Assembly: GCF_018135625.1 (NCBI RefSeq)
Contig: NZ_CP073078.1
Span: forward strand, 1,600,001-1,664,000
Source: Phenylobacterium montanum
Lineage (GTDB): Bacteria > Pseudomonadota > Alphaproteobacteria > Caulobacterales > Caulobacteraceae
Direction: 5' to 3'
DNA: 64,000 nucleotides
The position numbers and the translations under genes were made by a program. The notes beneath the pieces were generated by a model. The model saw only the letters and a program-made list of their open reading frames with translations, was not told the DNA's origin and did not search any database. Positions 1-9,963 of the stretch are shown in pieces (within the stretch, counting starts at the first letter, position 1; every line of letters starts with the position of its first letter).

Positions 1-448
1 CGGCGAGGCGGCGTAACTACTCGCCACCCCGGATCGTGTCAACCAACTGTCTTCAAAATCTTCAGGGGCCGAAACCCCCAGCTTTCAAAGCGCAAAAACC
101 TCCCAAGAGCCAAGCCTAGGCCGGCCCACGGTCGGTCAACGAGTCAGTTGAGGCTGGGGAGCCTAGTCGCATGTTCCGGAAAAAGCAAGGCCTTTTGAAG
201 CGCCTCGCCGCCCGGATCAGGTCGGCCCCGCCAGCGGGACGCGCTCTCTAGGCCCCTGCCCTTTCAGGCGCAAGCCCCAAAACGCCGCACGTGACCCTTT
301 TGCGTCGGTTGCTGTGGAGGAATCGGTGGAGGGGCGACCACCAACGGCGGCGCAAAGCCTGGAAGGCGGCGGGACTCGCCCCTAAATGCTAGGCGCGCGG
401 CCCCTTCACGCTTCGCTCTACCTCACCCGAGCCTTCCAAGGAGCGCGC
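1..448. other. Non-coding left flank
   Basis: I find no convincing gene here. The first 16 bases could be the last codons of a rightward gene (Gly-Glu-Ala-Ala-TAA), but that is too little to call. The stretch holds a leftward promoter candidate (14-42), short G/C hairpins around 74-90, and at 438-443 the AAGGAG ribosome binding site of the ABC gene starting at 449. Confidence 0.5.
14..42 (-). promoter_or_regulatory. Candidate leftward sigma-70 promoter
   Basis: On the minus strand there is a perfect TTGACA -35 box (37-42), then a 17-bp spacer, then TAGTTA (14-19) as a partial -10 box. It would drive a transcript leaving the left edge of the window. A perfect -35 with ideal spacing is uncommon in this GC-rich DNA, but the -10 match is only fair. 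Confidence 0.4.
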
Positions 449-1375
449 GTGGCGCCGATCATCACCGTCAGCGGCCTGAACAAGACCTACGCCACCGGCT
501 TCACCGCCCTGAAAAATGTGGACCTGGAGATTCGGGCTGGCGAGATCTTCGCCCTTCTGGGCCCCAACGGCGCGGGCAAGACCACCCTGATCGGGATCAT
601 CTGCGGCCTGGTCAACGCCAGCCGCGGCCAGGTGATCGCCGACGGTCACGACATCAAAAAGGAGTTCCGCGCCGCCCGGGCCAAGATCGGCCTGGTGCCG
701 CAGGAGCTGAACACCGACGCCTTCGAGACCGTCTGGGCCACTGTCAACTTCAGCCGCGGCCTGTTCGGCAAGGCGCCGGACAAGGCCTACCTCGAACAGG
801 TGCTGAAGGACCTGTCGCTGTGGGACAAGCGCAACGAGAAGATCATGGCCCTGTCCGGCGGCATGAAGCGTCGGGTGATGATCGCAAAGGCCTTGAGCCA
901 CGAGCCGCGCATCCTGTTCCTGGACGAGCCCACCGCCGGGGTCGATGTCGAGCTGAGACGCAGCATGTGGGAGATGGTGCGGCGCCTGCGCGAGAACGGC
1001 GTCACCATCGTCCTGACCACCCACTATATCGAGGAGGCCGAGCTGATGGCCGACCGCATCGGGGTGATCAACAAGGGCGAGATCATCCTGGTGGAGGATA
1101 AGGCGGCCCTGATGGAGAAGCTCGGCAAGAAGCAGCTGAGCGTGCGCCTGCAGGCGCCGATCGACTCGGTGCCCGAGGCCCTGGCCCCCTATCGGCTGGA
1201 GCTGTCGGACGATCGCTCCGAGCTGGTCTACAGCTTCGACGCCCAGCACGAGAACACCGGCATAGCCGGGTTGATGCGCCAACTGGCCGCCAGCGGCGTG
1301 GACTTCAAGGACCTGCAGACGCGGGAAAGTTCGCTGGAAGACATCTTCGTCAGCCTGGTGAGGGAACCGTCATGA
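449..1375 (+). CDS. ABC transporter ATP-binding protein (YadG-like)
   Basis: ATPase subunit of an ABC-2 type transporter that probably exports a small molecule across the inner membrane. Walker A (GPNGAGKTT) is at residues 38-46, followed by a Q-loop, the LSGGMKRR signature, Walker B ([10 protein letters not shown]) and an H-loop in TTHYIEE; this order is complete for the family. An in-frame ATG lies at 386, but I chose GTG at 449 because AAGGAG ends 5 bases before it and the encoded protein then begins just ahead of the nucleotide domain, as in relatives. The stop overlaps the permease start by 4 bases (ATGA), so the two are translationally coupled. Substrate unknown. Confidence 0.9.
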   Translation: MAPIITVSGLNKTYATGFTALKNVDLEIRAGEIFALLGPNGAGKTTLIGIICGLVNASRGQVIADGHDIKKEFRAARAKIGLVPQELNTDAFETVWATVNFSRGLFGKAPDKAYLEQVLKDLSLWDKRNEKIMALSGGMKRRVMIAKALSHEPRILFLDEPTAGVDVELRRSMWEMVRRLRENGVTIVLTTHYIEEAELMADRIGVINKGEIILVEDKAALMEKLGKKQLSVRLQAPIDSVPEALAPYRLELSDDRSELVYSFDAQHENTGIAGLMRQLAASGVDFKDLQTRESSLEDIFVSLVREPS

Positions 1376-2133
1376 ACCTCTATGCCGTGCGGGCCATCTA
1401 CTGGTTCGAGCTCTCGCGCTGGTTCCGCACCCTGACCCAGTCGATCCTGGCGCCGGTGATCTCGACCTCGCTCTATTTCGTGGTGTTCGGCTCGGCGATC
1501 GGCTCGCGCATGCACGCGATCGGCGGGGTCTCTTACGGCGCCTTCATCGTGCCGGGGCTGATGATGCTGTCGGTGCTGACCGAGAGCATCTCCAACGCCT
1601 CGTTCGGCATTCACATGCCGAAATGGGCGGGGACCATCTATGAGCTGCTCTCGGCGCCGGTGTCGTGGGTCGAGGCGGTGCTGGGCTATGTGGGCGCGGC
1701 GGCCACCAAGTCGGTGCTGCTGGGCGTCCTGATCCTGGCCACCGCGCGGCTGTTCGTGCCGTTCCAGATCGCCCATCCGTTCTGGATGTTGGGCTTTCTG
1801 GTGCTGACCGCCCTCACCTTCAGCCTGTTCGGCTTCATCATAGGGGTCTGGGCCGAGGGCTGGGAGAAGCTGCAGATCGTGCCGATCCTGGTGGTGACGC
1901 CGCTGACCTTCTTAGGGGGCAGCTTCTATTCCATCTCCATGTTGCCGCCGCTCTGGCGGCAGATCACCCTGTTCAACCCGGTCGTCTATCTGATCAGCGG
2001 CTTTCGCTGGAGCTTCTATGGCCTGTCGGACGTGGGGGTGGTCTTGAGCCTCTCCATGACCCTGGGCTTCATGGCCGTCTGCCTGCTCCTGATCTGGCGG
2101 ATATTCCAGACCGGTTATCACCTCAGGACCTAG
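1372..2133 (+). CDS. ABC-2 type transporter permease (YadH-like)
   Basis: Integral membrane partner of the preceding ATPase. The 253-residue protein has about six hydrophobic segments and the ABC-2 family pattern: an N-terminal amphipathic stretch, a loop with the sequence VPGLMML, and a late GGSFYS/LPPLW region before the last helices. Its ATG overlaps the ATPase stop. Its TAG stop (2131-2133) overlaps the stop of the convergent hydrolase gene, leaving no intergenic space. Family membership is clear; cargo cannot be inferred. Confidence 0.88.
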   Translation: MNLYAVRAIYWFELSRWFRTLTQSILAPVISTSLYFVVFGSAIGSRMHAIGGVSYGAFIVPGLMMLSVLTESISNASFGIHMPKWAGTIYELLSAPVSWVEAVLGYVGAAATKSVLLGVLILATARLFVPFQIAHPFWMLGFLVLTALTFSLFGFIIGVWAEGWEKLQIVPILVVTPLTFLGGSFYSISMLPPLWRQITLFNPVVYLISGFRWSFYGLSDVGVVLSLSMTLGFMAVCLLLIWRIFQTGYHLRT

Positions 2134-3020
2134 GGCTTCGGCGGGATCGGATAGACGATGAAATCGTCATGCTTTTCGACCCTGGCCTTGTCGCCCATGG
2201 CGTGGACGGCGGCCTGCAGCGCCAGGAGGTCGCTGTAGGGCAGTTCGAGCGCGCGTTCGTTCGGATGGGTGGGCGCCTCCATGGCGAAGTCCTTGCCAGG
2301 CGTGGTGGTCATCTCGATGTGGGCGCCCAGGATGTGGCTGACCTTGCGGTCCTTGGTGAAGGCGACGACGCGGTCGATGCTGTCGCGATAGGCGGCCAGC
2401 TGATCGAACGGGAAATAGAGCCGGCCGGGATAGAGAGCGTCACCGGACAGGAGCAGGCGGGTGTTCTCGTCGAACACCATGATGTGCGCCGGCTGGTGGC
2501 CTGGGGTCGGGATGATGTCGATCACCCGCCCGCCCAGGTCGTAGCGGGCGACGTCAGTCGGCCAAGCCTTGACGCCGAAGAAGCTGGCGACCTCCTCCGC
2601 CTTCAGGCCGACGACTGTGGTGTCCTTGCGATCGGCGAACTCGGCGTCGCCCTGGTGGTGATCGCCGTGGCCGTGGCTGTGGGCGACGATCAGGGGCGGG
2701 GCGGCATGCAGGCCGTGCACCACGCGCCAGTCCTCGATCAGCCGGTCGATGGTCGGGCGCACCTCCAGGCCGCCTGCGCCGGTGTCCAGGAGCAAGACAT
2801 GATCCTTGCCGAACAGCAGGTAGAGGAACGGCCCCTCGAAATTGGTGCGGATCGACTGGCGGACGACGTAGGTGTCGTCATCATAGCGCTGGACCTGCAT
2901 CTGCGGCTCGCTGGCCGAGACGCCGTTGATCCAGGGATCGAACAGGGGCGCGGCGCGAGCGGCCGGCGCGGCCAGGCAAAGAGCGGCGGTGATGGCGGCG
3001 GCGATACGGGCCAGGCTCAT
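2130..3020 (-). CDS. Secreted metallo-beta-lactamase-fold hydrolase
   Basis: Probable periplasmic zinc hydrolase of the MBL superfamily. The start at 3020 gives a textbook signal peptide (MSLARIAAA... to AARA) of about 24 residues; an in-frame start 36 bases upstream would spoil it. The metal-binding motif HSHGHGDH is followed by an isolated His in TPGHQPAH, an Asp in [10 protein letters not shown] and a His in LGAHIEM, the full set of zinc ligands. The relaxed layout resembles glyoxalase-II-like or alkylsulfatase-like secreted MBL proteins rather than class B beta-lactamases with known activity. It converges on the ABC permease with overlapping stop codons. Confidence 0.85.
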   Translation of the reverse strand: MSLARIAAAITAALCLAAPAARAAPLFDPWINGVSASEPQMQVQRYDDDTYVVRQSIRTNFEGPFLYLLFGKDHVLLLDTGAGGLEVRPTIDRLIEDWRVVHGLHAAPPLIVAHSHGHGDHHQGDAEFADRKDTTVVGLKAEEVASFFGVKAWPTDVARYDLGGRVIDIIPTPGHQPAHIMVFDENTRLLLSGDALYPGRLYFPFDQLAAYRDSIDRVVAFTKDRKVSHILGAHIEMTTTPGKDFAMEAPTHPNERALELPYSDLLALQAAVHAMGDKARVEKHDDFIVYPIPPKP

Positions 3021-3108
3021 GCGCAGCGTTCCTTGCTGTGGCGTTCCTGCAGCCAAGTTAGGCGATCCGCTGGCGCGGGGAAGTGGGCGGATGAGAATTC
3101 CGCGTCGG

Positions 3109-3786
3109 TCAGGCCGGCTGCAGGATGGTGACCGTCAGAGTCGCACGCAGGCGAAAGCCGAGGTCCTCGTAGAGGCGGATGGCGCCGGCGTTGGTCTCGT
3201 AGGCGTGCAGGAAGGGAATCTCGCCGCGGGCCAGGATGCGGCGTCCGACGATGCTGGAGAGAATCTTGGCGTAGCCGCGCCCGCGATGATCGGGGTGGGT
3301 GCAGACCCCGCTGACCTCGCAAAAGCCGTCGGGCTGCATGCGCTCGCCCGCCATGGCCACGAGCCGGCCGCCTTCGCGCACGCCGATGAAGCGCCCGAGC
3401 CGGTGGGTCGCGGTGGAAAACGGGCCGGGTCTGGTCATCAGGGCCAGTTCCAGCATCTCGGGCGCGTCGGCGTCGCCGAGGGTCAGAACCTCGAAGTCCG
3501 GCTCATGCGCAGCCACATCATCGGCGAGGAACTGGCAGCACTGAGCCTGGAAGCCGACCGCCATCCCGGGTGGAACAGGCCGCTCTTCGGCCTCGACCAG
3601 GAACAGGCCGGCGGCGTCGCGCGGCAGGTCGGCCAGGGCCGCGAGGCATTCGGGCGAAACGTCCGCCGCGGCGGCGAAGGAACCGTATTCGGCGGAGAAC
3701 CGCCGGGCGCGATCGTCGCCCTGGGAAAGGGGTTTCTGGCGGGTGGTCAGCGAGGCCCAGACGGGCCGATCGAGGGGATGGCTCAT
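3109..3786 (-). CDS. GNAT-family N-acetyltransferase
   Basis: A 225-residue acyl-CoA transferase. The GNAT core lies in the C-terminal half: the beta-4/alpha-3 acetyl-CoA loop reads VCTHPDHRGRGYA, followed by a helix and the ETNAGAIRLYEDLGF motif typical of FR47-like GNATs. The N-terminal 100 residues are less conserved and probably form the acceptor side. The frame stays open upstream, but ATG at 3786 follows a G-rich ribosome site (GGGTGGGG) and starts at MSHPLD, so I chose it. Acceptor substrate unknown. Confidence 0.85.
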   Translation of the reverse strand: MSHPLDRPVWASLTTRQKPLSQGDDRARRFSAEYGSFAAAADVSPECLAALADLPRDAAGLFLVEAEERPVPPGMAVGFQAQCCQFLADDVAAHEPDFEVLTLGDADAPEMLELALMTRPGPFSTATHRLGRFIGVREGGRLVAMAGERMQPDGFCEVSGVCTHPDHRGRGYAKILSSIVGRRILARGEIPFLHAYETNAGAIRLYEDLGFRLRATLTVTILQPA

Positions 3787-3833
3787 CGCCCCACCCTGCC
3801 AAGGTTCGCAGGCGGCCGCATACCGGATTTTGC

Positions 3834-4127
3834 TCAGCAGCGGTTCATCAACGCCTCCAGCGCCAGGGCCTTGGCGGCGCTGTCCTGGCCGAGGCGGGCG
3901 GCCAGTTCGCGCACGCCGACCGGATAGGCCTCGCCGCCGGCGGCGATGTCCTCGGCCATGCGGCTGGTCTCGGCGAGTCGGGCTTTCAGGGCCTCGATCT
4001 GTTCTCGGGCCAGGCCGCGGGCTTCGGCCTGTAGCAGGCGGATGCGCTCGCCGAGATTGGCGGGCGCAGCGACCGGGGCGGCGTCGGCCCAGGCCTCGGG
4101 CGTGACGACCTTGAGCGGAGCGGACAT
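3834..4127 (-). CDS. Small hypothetical helical protein
   Basis: A 97-residue protein I do not recognise. It starts MSAPLKVVTPEAW, then has an Ala/Leu/Arg/Glu-rich stretch (about residues 25-60) that looks like one long helix or coiled coil, and ends at MNRC. It has no signal peptide or membrane segment. A longer start exists at 4175, but ATG at 4127 has AAGG about 5 bases upstream. It lies 47 bases upstream of the GNAT gene on the same strand and may share its transcript. The composition is typical of a real protein for this genome. Confidence 0.6.
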   Translation of the reverse strand: MSAPLKVVTPEAWADAAPVAAPANLGERIRLLQAEARGLAREQIEALKARLAETSRMAEDIAAGGEAYPVGVRELAARLGQDSAAKALALEALMNRC

Positions 4128-4355
4128 GACCTTGGCGATCCTTTCTGGCCGGGCGAAGGCGCGGCATGGGAGCAAGCTTCAGCGTTTGCGGCTGAACGCC
4201 GACTGAGGGGGCCGTTGTCGGTTGTTCATGTCCCGCAGTCTGCGTCTCGGGTCACTGAAGCGACACACCGTACCCGATATTCGAAAACGAGATTGCAGAA
4301 TTGGCGCGTAGAGTGTCAGAATATCCCGACCAAATAGAGGGAGACCGCAGCCGCC

Positions 4356-6170
4356 ATGACGGATCAAGCCGAAACGGCCGAGCGGCCGAAGCTGGACAAG
4401 GCGGCGCTGATCGCCAAGTACGCCGAGGAGCGGGCCAAGCGGCTGAGGGCCGACGGCAACCAGCAGTACCTGCAGATCACGGGCCGCCTGGCCCACTATC
4501 TGGACGACCCCTATACCCCCGTCACGCCGCGCGACCCCCTGAGCGATCACGTCACATTCGCCTTCATCGGCGGCGGCTTTGCCGGCCTGGTCACCGGGGC
4601 GCGGCTGAAGGAGGCGGGCGTGGCCGACGTGCGCCTGGTCGAGAAGGGTGGCGACTTCGGCGGCACCTGGTACTGGAACCGCTATCCTGGCGCCCAGTGC
4701 GACACTGCCTCGATGGTCTACATGCCCCTCCTGGAAGAGACCGGGCATCGGCCGAGCGAGAAATACGCCCACGCGCCCGAGATTCTGGCCCAGTGCCGGC
4801 GGATCGGCGAGCAGTACGGGCTCTACGAGCAGGCCCTGTTCCATACCGTGGTCACCGACCTGGAGTGGGACGACGCCCACAGCCGCTGGATCGTGCGCAC
4901 CGATCGGGGCGATGCGTTCACGGCCAGCTTCATCGGCCTCGGCACCGGACCGCTGCATGTGCCCAAGCTGCCGGGCATTCCGGGGATCGAGCGGTTCAAG
5001 GGCCACTCGTTCCACACCAGCCGCTGGGACTATGACTATACCGGCGGCGATCCCAACGGCGGGCTGATGGAGAAGCTCGCCGACAAGCGGGTGGCGATCA
5101 TCGGCACCGGCGCGACCTCGGTCCAGGCCGTGCCGCACCTGGCCCGGGCGGCGGGGCGGCTCTATGTGTTCCAGCGCACCCCCTCCTCGGTCGACGTGCG
5201 GGCCAACGCGCCGATCGATGCAGACTGGTTCGCCGGGATCGCCACGCCCGGCTGGCAACAGCGTTGGCTGGAGAACTTCACCCAGAACCAGGCCGGCGGC
5301 GGGGCCGAGGAGGACCTGGTGCAGGACGGCTGGACCGACTTGTCGCGCCGTATCCGCGAGAAAATCATGCAGTTGCCGCCGGAGGAGCGCACCCCGCGCA
5401 ACATGCTGGCGGCCTATGAGGACTCCGACTTCGAGAAGATGGAGGAGATCCGCCGCCGAGCCGAAGCCATCGTCGCCGACAAGGCCACGGCGGACAGGCT
5501 GAAGGCTTGGTACCGCCAGCTCTGCAAGCGGCCCTGCTTCCACGATTCCTACCTGCAGGCGTTCAACAATCCGAACGTCACCCTGGTCGACACCGACGGC
5601 CAGGGGGTTCAGGAGATCACCGAGACCGGCCTGGTGGTCGATGGGGTCGAATATGCGGTCGACTGCATCATCTACGCCTCGGGCTTCGAGGTCGGCACCG
5701 AGTACAAGCGCCGGGCCGGGTTCGACATGACCGGGCGCGATGGGCTCAAGCTGTCAGAGGCCTGGGCCGAGGGCATGCGCACCCTGCACGGGGTGCACAG
5801 TCACGGCTTTCCCAACGCCTTCTTCGTGCAGCCGACCCAGGGCGCGAACCTGATCTCGAACGTGCCGCACAACCTGACCGAGGCCGGCCGGACCATCGGC
5901 ATGATCGTGCGCCACGCGTTGGACCAAGGCGCCCGCGAGGTCGAGGTGACCCGGGAGGCGCAGGACGCCTGGATCGAGCAGCTGCTGACCGGCCCCGGCC
6001 GCATGCTGGGCTCCCCGGACTGCACCCCTGGCTACTACAACAATGAGGGCCAGGACCCCGGGCCGGCGGCGGCGCTGAACGTGGGTTATCCTGCGGGCGC
6101 AGCCGCCTATTTCCGCTACCTGGACGCCTGGCGCAGCAAGGGCGACTTTGCAGGGCTGGCGTTCCGGTAG
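4356..6170 (+). CDS. Baeyer-Villiger-type flavin monooxygenase
   Basis: FAD/NADPH monooxygenase expected to insert oxygen into cyclic or linear ketones (class B flavoprotein monooxygenase). Visible motifs: first Rossmann GGGFAG (residues 72-77); the family [11 protein letters not shown] block (about 102-112); the Baeyer-Villiger fingerprint F-x-G-x3-H-x3-W-D at 214-225, with Asp in place of Pro; second Rossmann GTGATS (about 250-255). The N-terminal 60-residue extension and the total of 604 residues fit the longer phenylacetone/cyclohexanone-type enzymes. It converges on the permease-monooxygenase fusion with only 4 bases between them, so the locus carries two different class B monooxygenases end to end. 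Confidence 0.9.
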   Translation: MTDQAETAERPKLDKAALIAKYAEERAKRLRADGNQQYLQITGRLAHYLDDPYTPVTPRDPLSDHVTFAFIGGGFAGLVTGARLKEAGVADVRLVEKGGDFGGTWYWNRYPGAQCDTASMVYMPLLEETGHRPSEKYAHAPEILAQCRRIGEQYGLYEQALFHTVVTDLEWDDAHSRWIVRTDRGDAFTASFIGLGTGPLHVPKLPGIPGIERFKGHSFHTSRWDYDYTGGDPNGGLMEKLADKRVAIIGTGATSVQAVPHLARAAGRLYVFQRTPSSVDVRANAPIDADWFAGIATPGWQQRWLENFTQNQAGGGAEEDLVQDGWTDLSRRIREKIMQLPPEERTPRNMLAAYEDSDFEKMEEIRRRAEAIVADKATADRLKAWYRQLCKRPCFHDSYLQAFNNPNVTLVDTDGQGVQEITETGLVVDGVEYAVDCIIYASGFEVGTEYKRRAGFDMTGRDGLKLSEAWAEGMRTLHGVHSHGFPNAFFVQPTQGANLISNVPHNLTEAGRTIGMIVRHALDQGAREVEVTREAQDAWIEQLLTGPGRMLGSPDCTPGYYNNEGQDPGPAAALNVGYPAGAAAYFRYLDAWRSKGDFAGLAFR

Positions 6171-6174
6171 GGCG

Positions 6175-9030
6175 TCAGGCGGCCTCGACCTTAGCCTTGG
6201 CCGAGCTGCGAACCCTGAGGCCGTCATAGGTGTGCGGGCCGGGATCGAACCAGCCGAACTGGGCGCGGATCTCGCCCAGGACCCGGCGGTAGGTCGCCAC
6301 CTCGACATAGTTGGCGTGCCGCGGGGAGTCGACGTAGCTCATGGCGCCGCGCAGGTTCGGCCGGTGCTCGGCCTTCATGCGGGTCCAGGCCTCCAGCCCC
6401 TGACCGGTCTGGCGGATATTGGCGTCCATCACCAGCATCTGCGCCATCTCGTCGAAGCGCTGATAGGCGGCCGAGGCGAACTCGACGAAGCCCAGCACCG
6501 AGAGCCCGGCCAGCTTGCGGTGGAACAGGTTCAGATAGAGTTCGGGATGGCCGGCGTTCCAGGTGAACAGGCGCTCGTCCAGATAGGGGATGCGGTACTC
6601 GTAGCCGGTGGCGAAGAGGACGAGGTCGAACGCCTCCTCCGTGCCGTCCTTGAACACCGCACCGGTGCGGGTGAACTCGGCGATGTCGGGCTTGGCCAGG
6701 ATGTCGCCATGGGCCAGGTGGTGCAGGATCTGGCTGTTCATGATCGGATGAGATTCGAGCGCCTTGTGGTCGGGCGCCGGCAGGCCGTAGCGGGTCAAAT
6801 CGCCGGTGAGGACGTCGAGCATCTTCGATGGATCATCGGGCAGCATCACGCCCTTGGGCGGATGCACCTGGCCGGACAGGAAGACGTCGGTCGGGATACC
6901 GAAGATGTGCTTGGGGACGAAGCGATAGCCCCGGCGCACCGACAGGAAGGCGGCGTTGGCGCTGCGGGCGGCGTCGCAGGCGATGTCGACGCCGGAATTT
7001 CCGGCCCCCACCACCAGCACGCGCCGGCCTTTCAGCGCCTCCGACGAACGGTGCTCGACCGTGTGGCGCACGTCGCCAGCGAAACGGTCCAGGCCCGGAT
7101 AGGCGGGTAGGTTCGGGTGCCAGGTGACGCCATTGGCGCACACCAGGGTCTGGTAGCGGCGGGCCTGGCCGCTCTGCAAGGTCACGTCCCAGCCGCCCTC
7201 GGCGCCGTCGCCGATGGGCGTCGCCCGGGCCACGCCGCTGCCGAAGTTGACGCCGCGCCTGAGGTCGAAGGCGTCGGCGAAGCTCTTCACATAGTCCAGG
7301 ATCTGCCGGTGGTCGGGATAGTCCGGATAGCTGTCCGGCATGGGCAGGCCGAAGAAGCCGGAAGTGTATCTGGACGAGATGAAGTGGGCTGACTCGTACA
7401 TGGACGAGCCGGGGTTATCGATGTCCCAGATACCGCCGACATCGGTATGACGCTCGAACTGGTCGTAGGGAACGCCTTCCAGCTTGAAGGCGCGGGCGGC
7501 CACCAGGCCCGCCGGGCCGGCGCCGACGATGCAGACGCGGCCGTCATAGGATCGGGGCCGGGGGGCGGTGCGCTCGCCCTGGGCGCGCAGGTCGCTGACC
7601 GCGAGGCCGGCGTAGACCTTGGGCCGGCGCGCCTTGAGCCACAGGCAGAACCCGATGCCGAGGGCGAAGACCACGCCATAGAGGGCCGGCAGGGCGTCGA
7701 CCCAGGCGATGTCGAGCTGGGTCAGCAGGCGGAAATTGGTCGCGACCAGGGCTACAGCGAGGATCAGCCCGCCGGCTCCGACGCCTGGCAGGACCAGGGT
7801 GGTCCACGGGTTCGCGCCCTTGGTGCGGCGGAAATAGGCGATGATGGCCAGGGCTGCGAAGGCCTGCAGGCAGATCACGCCCAGGGTCGCCATGCCGATC
7901 AGGGCCGGAAACACCAGGCGATAGGGATCGGCGCCGGAGAGGGCGAAGGCGGCGAGGCAGGCCACCGTCAGGCCGCTGACCGCCAGACTGGCGTTGGACG
8001 GGGCGTAGCGCACCGGATTGAACCGCCCAAGCACCGGCGGCAGCAGCTTCTCCCGCGCCAGGGCGAACAGGTAGCGGGTGGCTGCGTTGTGGATCGCCAG
8101 GTACGAGGCCAGCAGCGACGTGCAGAGCAGCGCACCGGCCACATCGGCGGCGGCCTTGCCGCAATACTGACCGATCAGGGCGAACAGCATCTGGCCGCCC
8201 TGCCCGGCGGCGAAGGCCTTGGCGTGGCCTACGCCGATGGCGCCGACCGTGATCCAGCCGGTCAGGAGGTAGAACACCCCGATCAGGGCCACCGAAGCGT
8301 AGGTGGCTGCGGGAATGCTGCGGGCCGGCTCGCGCGCCTCCTCGCCATAGAGGGCGGCGGATTCGAAGCCGATGAACGAGGTATAGGCGAACATCAGGGC
8401 GACGGCGAAGCCGGGGGCGAACACGGTCTGGGGCGCGAACGAGGCCGCCGGCAGGGCCGCCAGCCCCTGATGGGCCACGACGGCGAGGTCGAACACGGCC
8501 AGCACCCCGATCTCGGCGATCATCAAGGCGCCCAGCACCTTGGACGACAGGTCGATCGAGCGGTAGCCCAGGACGCCGGTGATCAAGGCGCCAAGGGCGG
8601 CGAAGGGTATCCACGAGACCGGCGTTCCCAAGGACTGGCTGATCAGGGAGACGAAATAGCCGAATGCTCCGGCCATGCCGATGGTCATGGAGACATAGGC
8701 CACCACGGCGATGAAGGCCGCGCCCACCCCGGCCGGCTTGCCAAGCCCCATGGCCACATAGGTGTAGAAGGCGCCGGTATTGACCACCCGCCGGCTCATC
8801 TGGGCGTAGCCGACGGCGAAACAGGCCAGGGTCAGGGCCGCCAACAGGAAGGCGCCCGGCATTCCCGCGCCGTTTCCGCGCGACAGGGCCAGAGGCAGGT
8901 TGCCGACCATGGCCGCCAGGGGCGCGGCGGCGGCCACCACCAGGAACACGATGCGGGGCGTGGAAAGGACGCGGCGGCGCTTCTTGTCCTGTTCGAAGCT
9001 GCGGGCGGCGTCGCGGAGAGTCTCGTCCAT
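6175..9030 (-). CDS. Fusion: APC-superfamily permease + flavin monooxygenase
   Basis: One uninterrupted 951-residue frame with two complete domains. Residues 1-470 are an APC-superfamily amino acid/polyamine-type permease: about 12-14 hydrophobic segments, an N-terminal cytoplasmic tail, and conserved GFESAALYGEEAREPARSIP near 221-240. A charged linker (about 470-497) leads to an FMO: FAD Rossmann GAGPAG at 503-508, an FxGxxxH motif at 650-656, NADPH Rossmann GAGNSG at 675-680, and FATGY at 806-810. Both halves are near full family length. An even number of helices would put the enzyme on the cytoplasmic side, coupling uptake to oxidation; that is inference. It lies just downstream of the SDR on the same strand. 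A strain-specific loss of a stop between two adjacent genes is the alternative. Confidence 0.88.
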   Translation of the reverse strand: MDETLRDAARSFEQDKKRRRVLSTPRIVFLVVAAAAPLAAMVGNLPLALSRGNGAGMPGAFLLAALTLACFAVGYAQMSRRVVNTGAFYTYVAMGLGKPAGVGAAFIAVVAYVSMTIGMAGAFGYFVSLISQSLGTPVSWIPFAALGALITGVLGYRSIDLSSKVLGALMIAEIGVLAVFDLAVVAHQGLAALPAASFAPQTVFAPGFAVALMFAYTSFIGFESAALYGEEAREPARSIPAATYASVALIGVFYLLTGWITVGAIGVGHAKAFAAGQGGQMLFALIGQYCGKAAADVAGALLCTSLLASYLAIHNAATRYLFALAREKLLPPVLGRFNPVRYAPSNASLAVSGLTVACLAAFALSGADPYRLVFPALIGMATLGVICLQAFAALAIIAYFRRTKGANPWTTLVLPGVGAGGLILAVALVATNFRLLTQLDIAWVDALPALYGVVFALGIGFCLWLKARRPKVYAGLAVSDLRAQGERTAPRPRSYDGRVCIVGAGPAGLVAARAFKLEGVPYDQFERHTDVGGIWDIDNPGSSMYESAHFISSRYTSGFFGLPMPDSYPDYPDHRQILDYVKSFADAFDLRRGVNFGSGVARATPIGDGAEGGWDVTLQSGQARRYQTLVCANGVTWHPNLPAYPGLDRFAGDVRHTVEHRSSEALKGRRVLVVGAGNSGVDIACDAARSANAAFLSVRRGYRFVPKHIFGIPTDVFLSGQVHPPKGVMLPDDPSKMLDVLTGDLTRYGLPAPDHKALESHPIMNSQILHHLAHGDILAKPDIAEFTRTGAVFKDGTEEAFDLVLFATGYEYRIPYLDERLFTWNAGHPELYLNLFHRKLAGLSVLGFVEFASAAYQRFDEMAQMLVMDANIRQTGQGLEAWTRMKAEHRPNLRGAMSYVDSPRHANYVEVATYRRVLGEIRAQFGWFDPGPHTYDGLRVRSSAKAKVEAA

Positions 9031-9051
9031 GGTCGTCCTTGCAGCTTCAGG

Positions 9052-9867
9052 TTAGAGGGAGAGGCCGCGTTCGGCCAGGAAGCGGGCCTGGCCCTTGCGG
9101 CCCTCGGCCTCGAGCAGGGGCAGGATGCGCGGCTGCAGCCAGGGCAACGCCCCCGCCAACCGACCGATCACCCCGTCGCCATAGGGCACGTAGACCTCGG
9201 CCTTGTCGCCATCAAGGGCGCGAAGGGCCGCCTCGGCCACCTGATCCGTGGTCAGCACGGTCTTGTTGAGGAAGTTCAGCGGCGAGCCGCCGTGGGTGGC
9301 CTCATAGCGCAGCATCGGCGTATCGACCGCGCCCGGCAGCACCGCGTTCACCTGCACGCCCAAGGGCGCCATCTCCAGCCGAACCGAGGCCAGAAAGCCG
9401 CGCAGGCCGAACTTGGAGGCGCTGTAGGCGGCGCTGCCCGGCAGGGCGATGAGGCCGGCGGCGGAGACGATCGAGAGGATCGCACCCGAGCCTCGCGACC
9501 CCATCACCCTCGCCGCGGCCCGGGTCAGGCACATGGGCGCGATCAGGTTCACCTGGACATGGCGGATCATGTCCTCGTCGCCGATCTCGGTCACAGGGCC
9601 GGGCAGGATCAGGCCGGCGTTGTTGACCAGGAGGTCTATGGCCGGCGTGCGCGCCTGGATCAGCCGGCAGAGCTCAGCCACGCCGGCGGGGTCTGCGAGG
9701 TCGGCCACGGCCTGCTGCACCACTCGGCCGAGCCGCCCCGCCGCCTCGGCCATGCGGGCCGCGTCGCGGTCGGCCAGGATCAAGTCGAAGCCGCGGGCCT
9801 CCAGCTTCTGCGCTAGGGCCATGGCGATGGCCCCGCCCCCGCCCGTGATCAGCGCCGTCTTGCTCAA
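9052..9867 (-). CDS. SDR-family oxidoreductase
   Basis: Classical short-chain dehydrogenase of about 271 residues. Present are the NNAG motif, the catalytic Ser (in LSIVSAAG) and the YSASK Tyr-Lys pair, plus PGAVDTPM after beta-6. Odd: the cofactor loop reads TGGGGAIA, so both later glycines of TGxxxGxG are alanines; the acidic residue in LILADRD suggests NAD(H). I chose TTG at 9867 because GGGAGG sits 5 bases upstream and the protein then begins MSKTALITGG; ATG at 9888 and TTG at 9897 are in frame but have weaker context. It lies 21 bases upstream of the permease-monooxygenase gene, so the two are probably one operon under the divergent TetR. Confidence 0.87.
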   Translation of the reverse strand: MSKTALITGGGGAIAMALAQKLEARGFDLILADRDAARMAEAAGRLGRVVQQAVADLADPAGVAELCRLIQARTPAIDLLVNNAGLILPGPVTEIGDEDMIRHVQVNLIAPMCLTRAAARVMGSRGSGAILSIVSAAGLIALPGSAAYSASKFGLRGFLASVRLEMAPLGVQVNAVLPGAVDTPMLRYEATHGGSPLNFLNKTVLTTDQVAEAALRALDGDKAEVYVPYGDGVIGRLAGALPWLQPRILPLLEAEGRKGQARFLAERGLSL

Positions 9868-9896
9868 TGCCGCCTCCCAGCCAAACATGACAATCA

Positions 9897-9917
9897 ATCA
9901 CATTTGCTAAATGTGAT
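9897..9917. promoter_or_regulatory. Palindromic operator, probably for the adjacent TetR
   Basis: Perfect inverted repeat with 9-bp arms ATCACATTT / AAATGTGAT around a 3-bp centre. It lies between the divergent SDR and TetR genes, 47 bases before the TetR start, so the regulator could repress both itself and the SDR/fusion operon. Size and symmetry fit TetR-family operators. Confidence 0.75.
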
Positions 9918-9963
9918 AGTCCATCATATTTGAGCCCGCAAGCGGAAACCTCGAAGGATCGCC

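Noticed and set aside
4179-5543. Long open frame antisense to the Baeyer-Villiger monooxygenase (454 codons)
   Set aside because: Opposite-strand frame of a GC-rich gene with classic sequence motifs on the plus strand; low-complexity His/Gly/Arg composition, no family motif.
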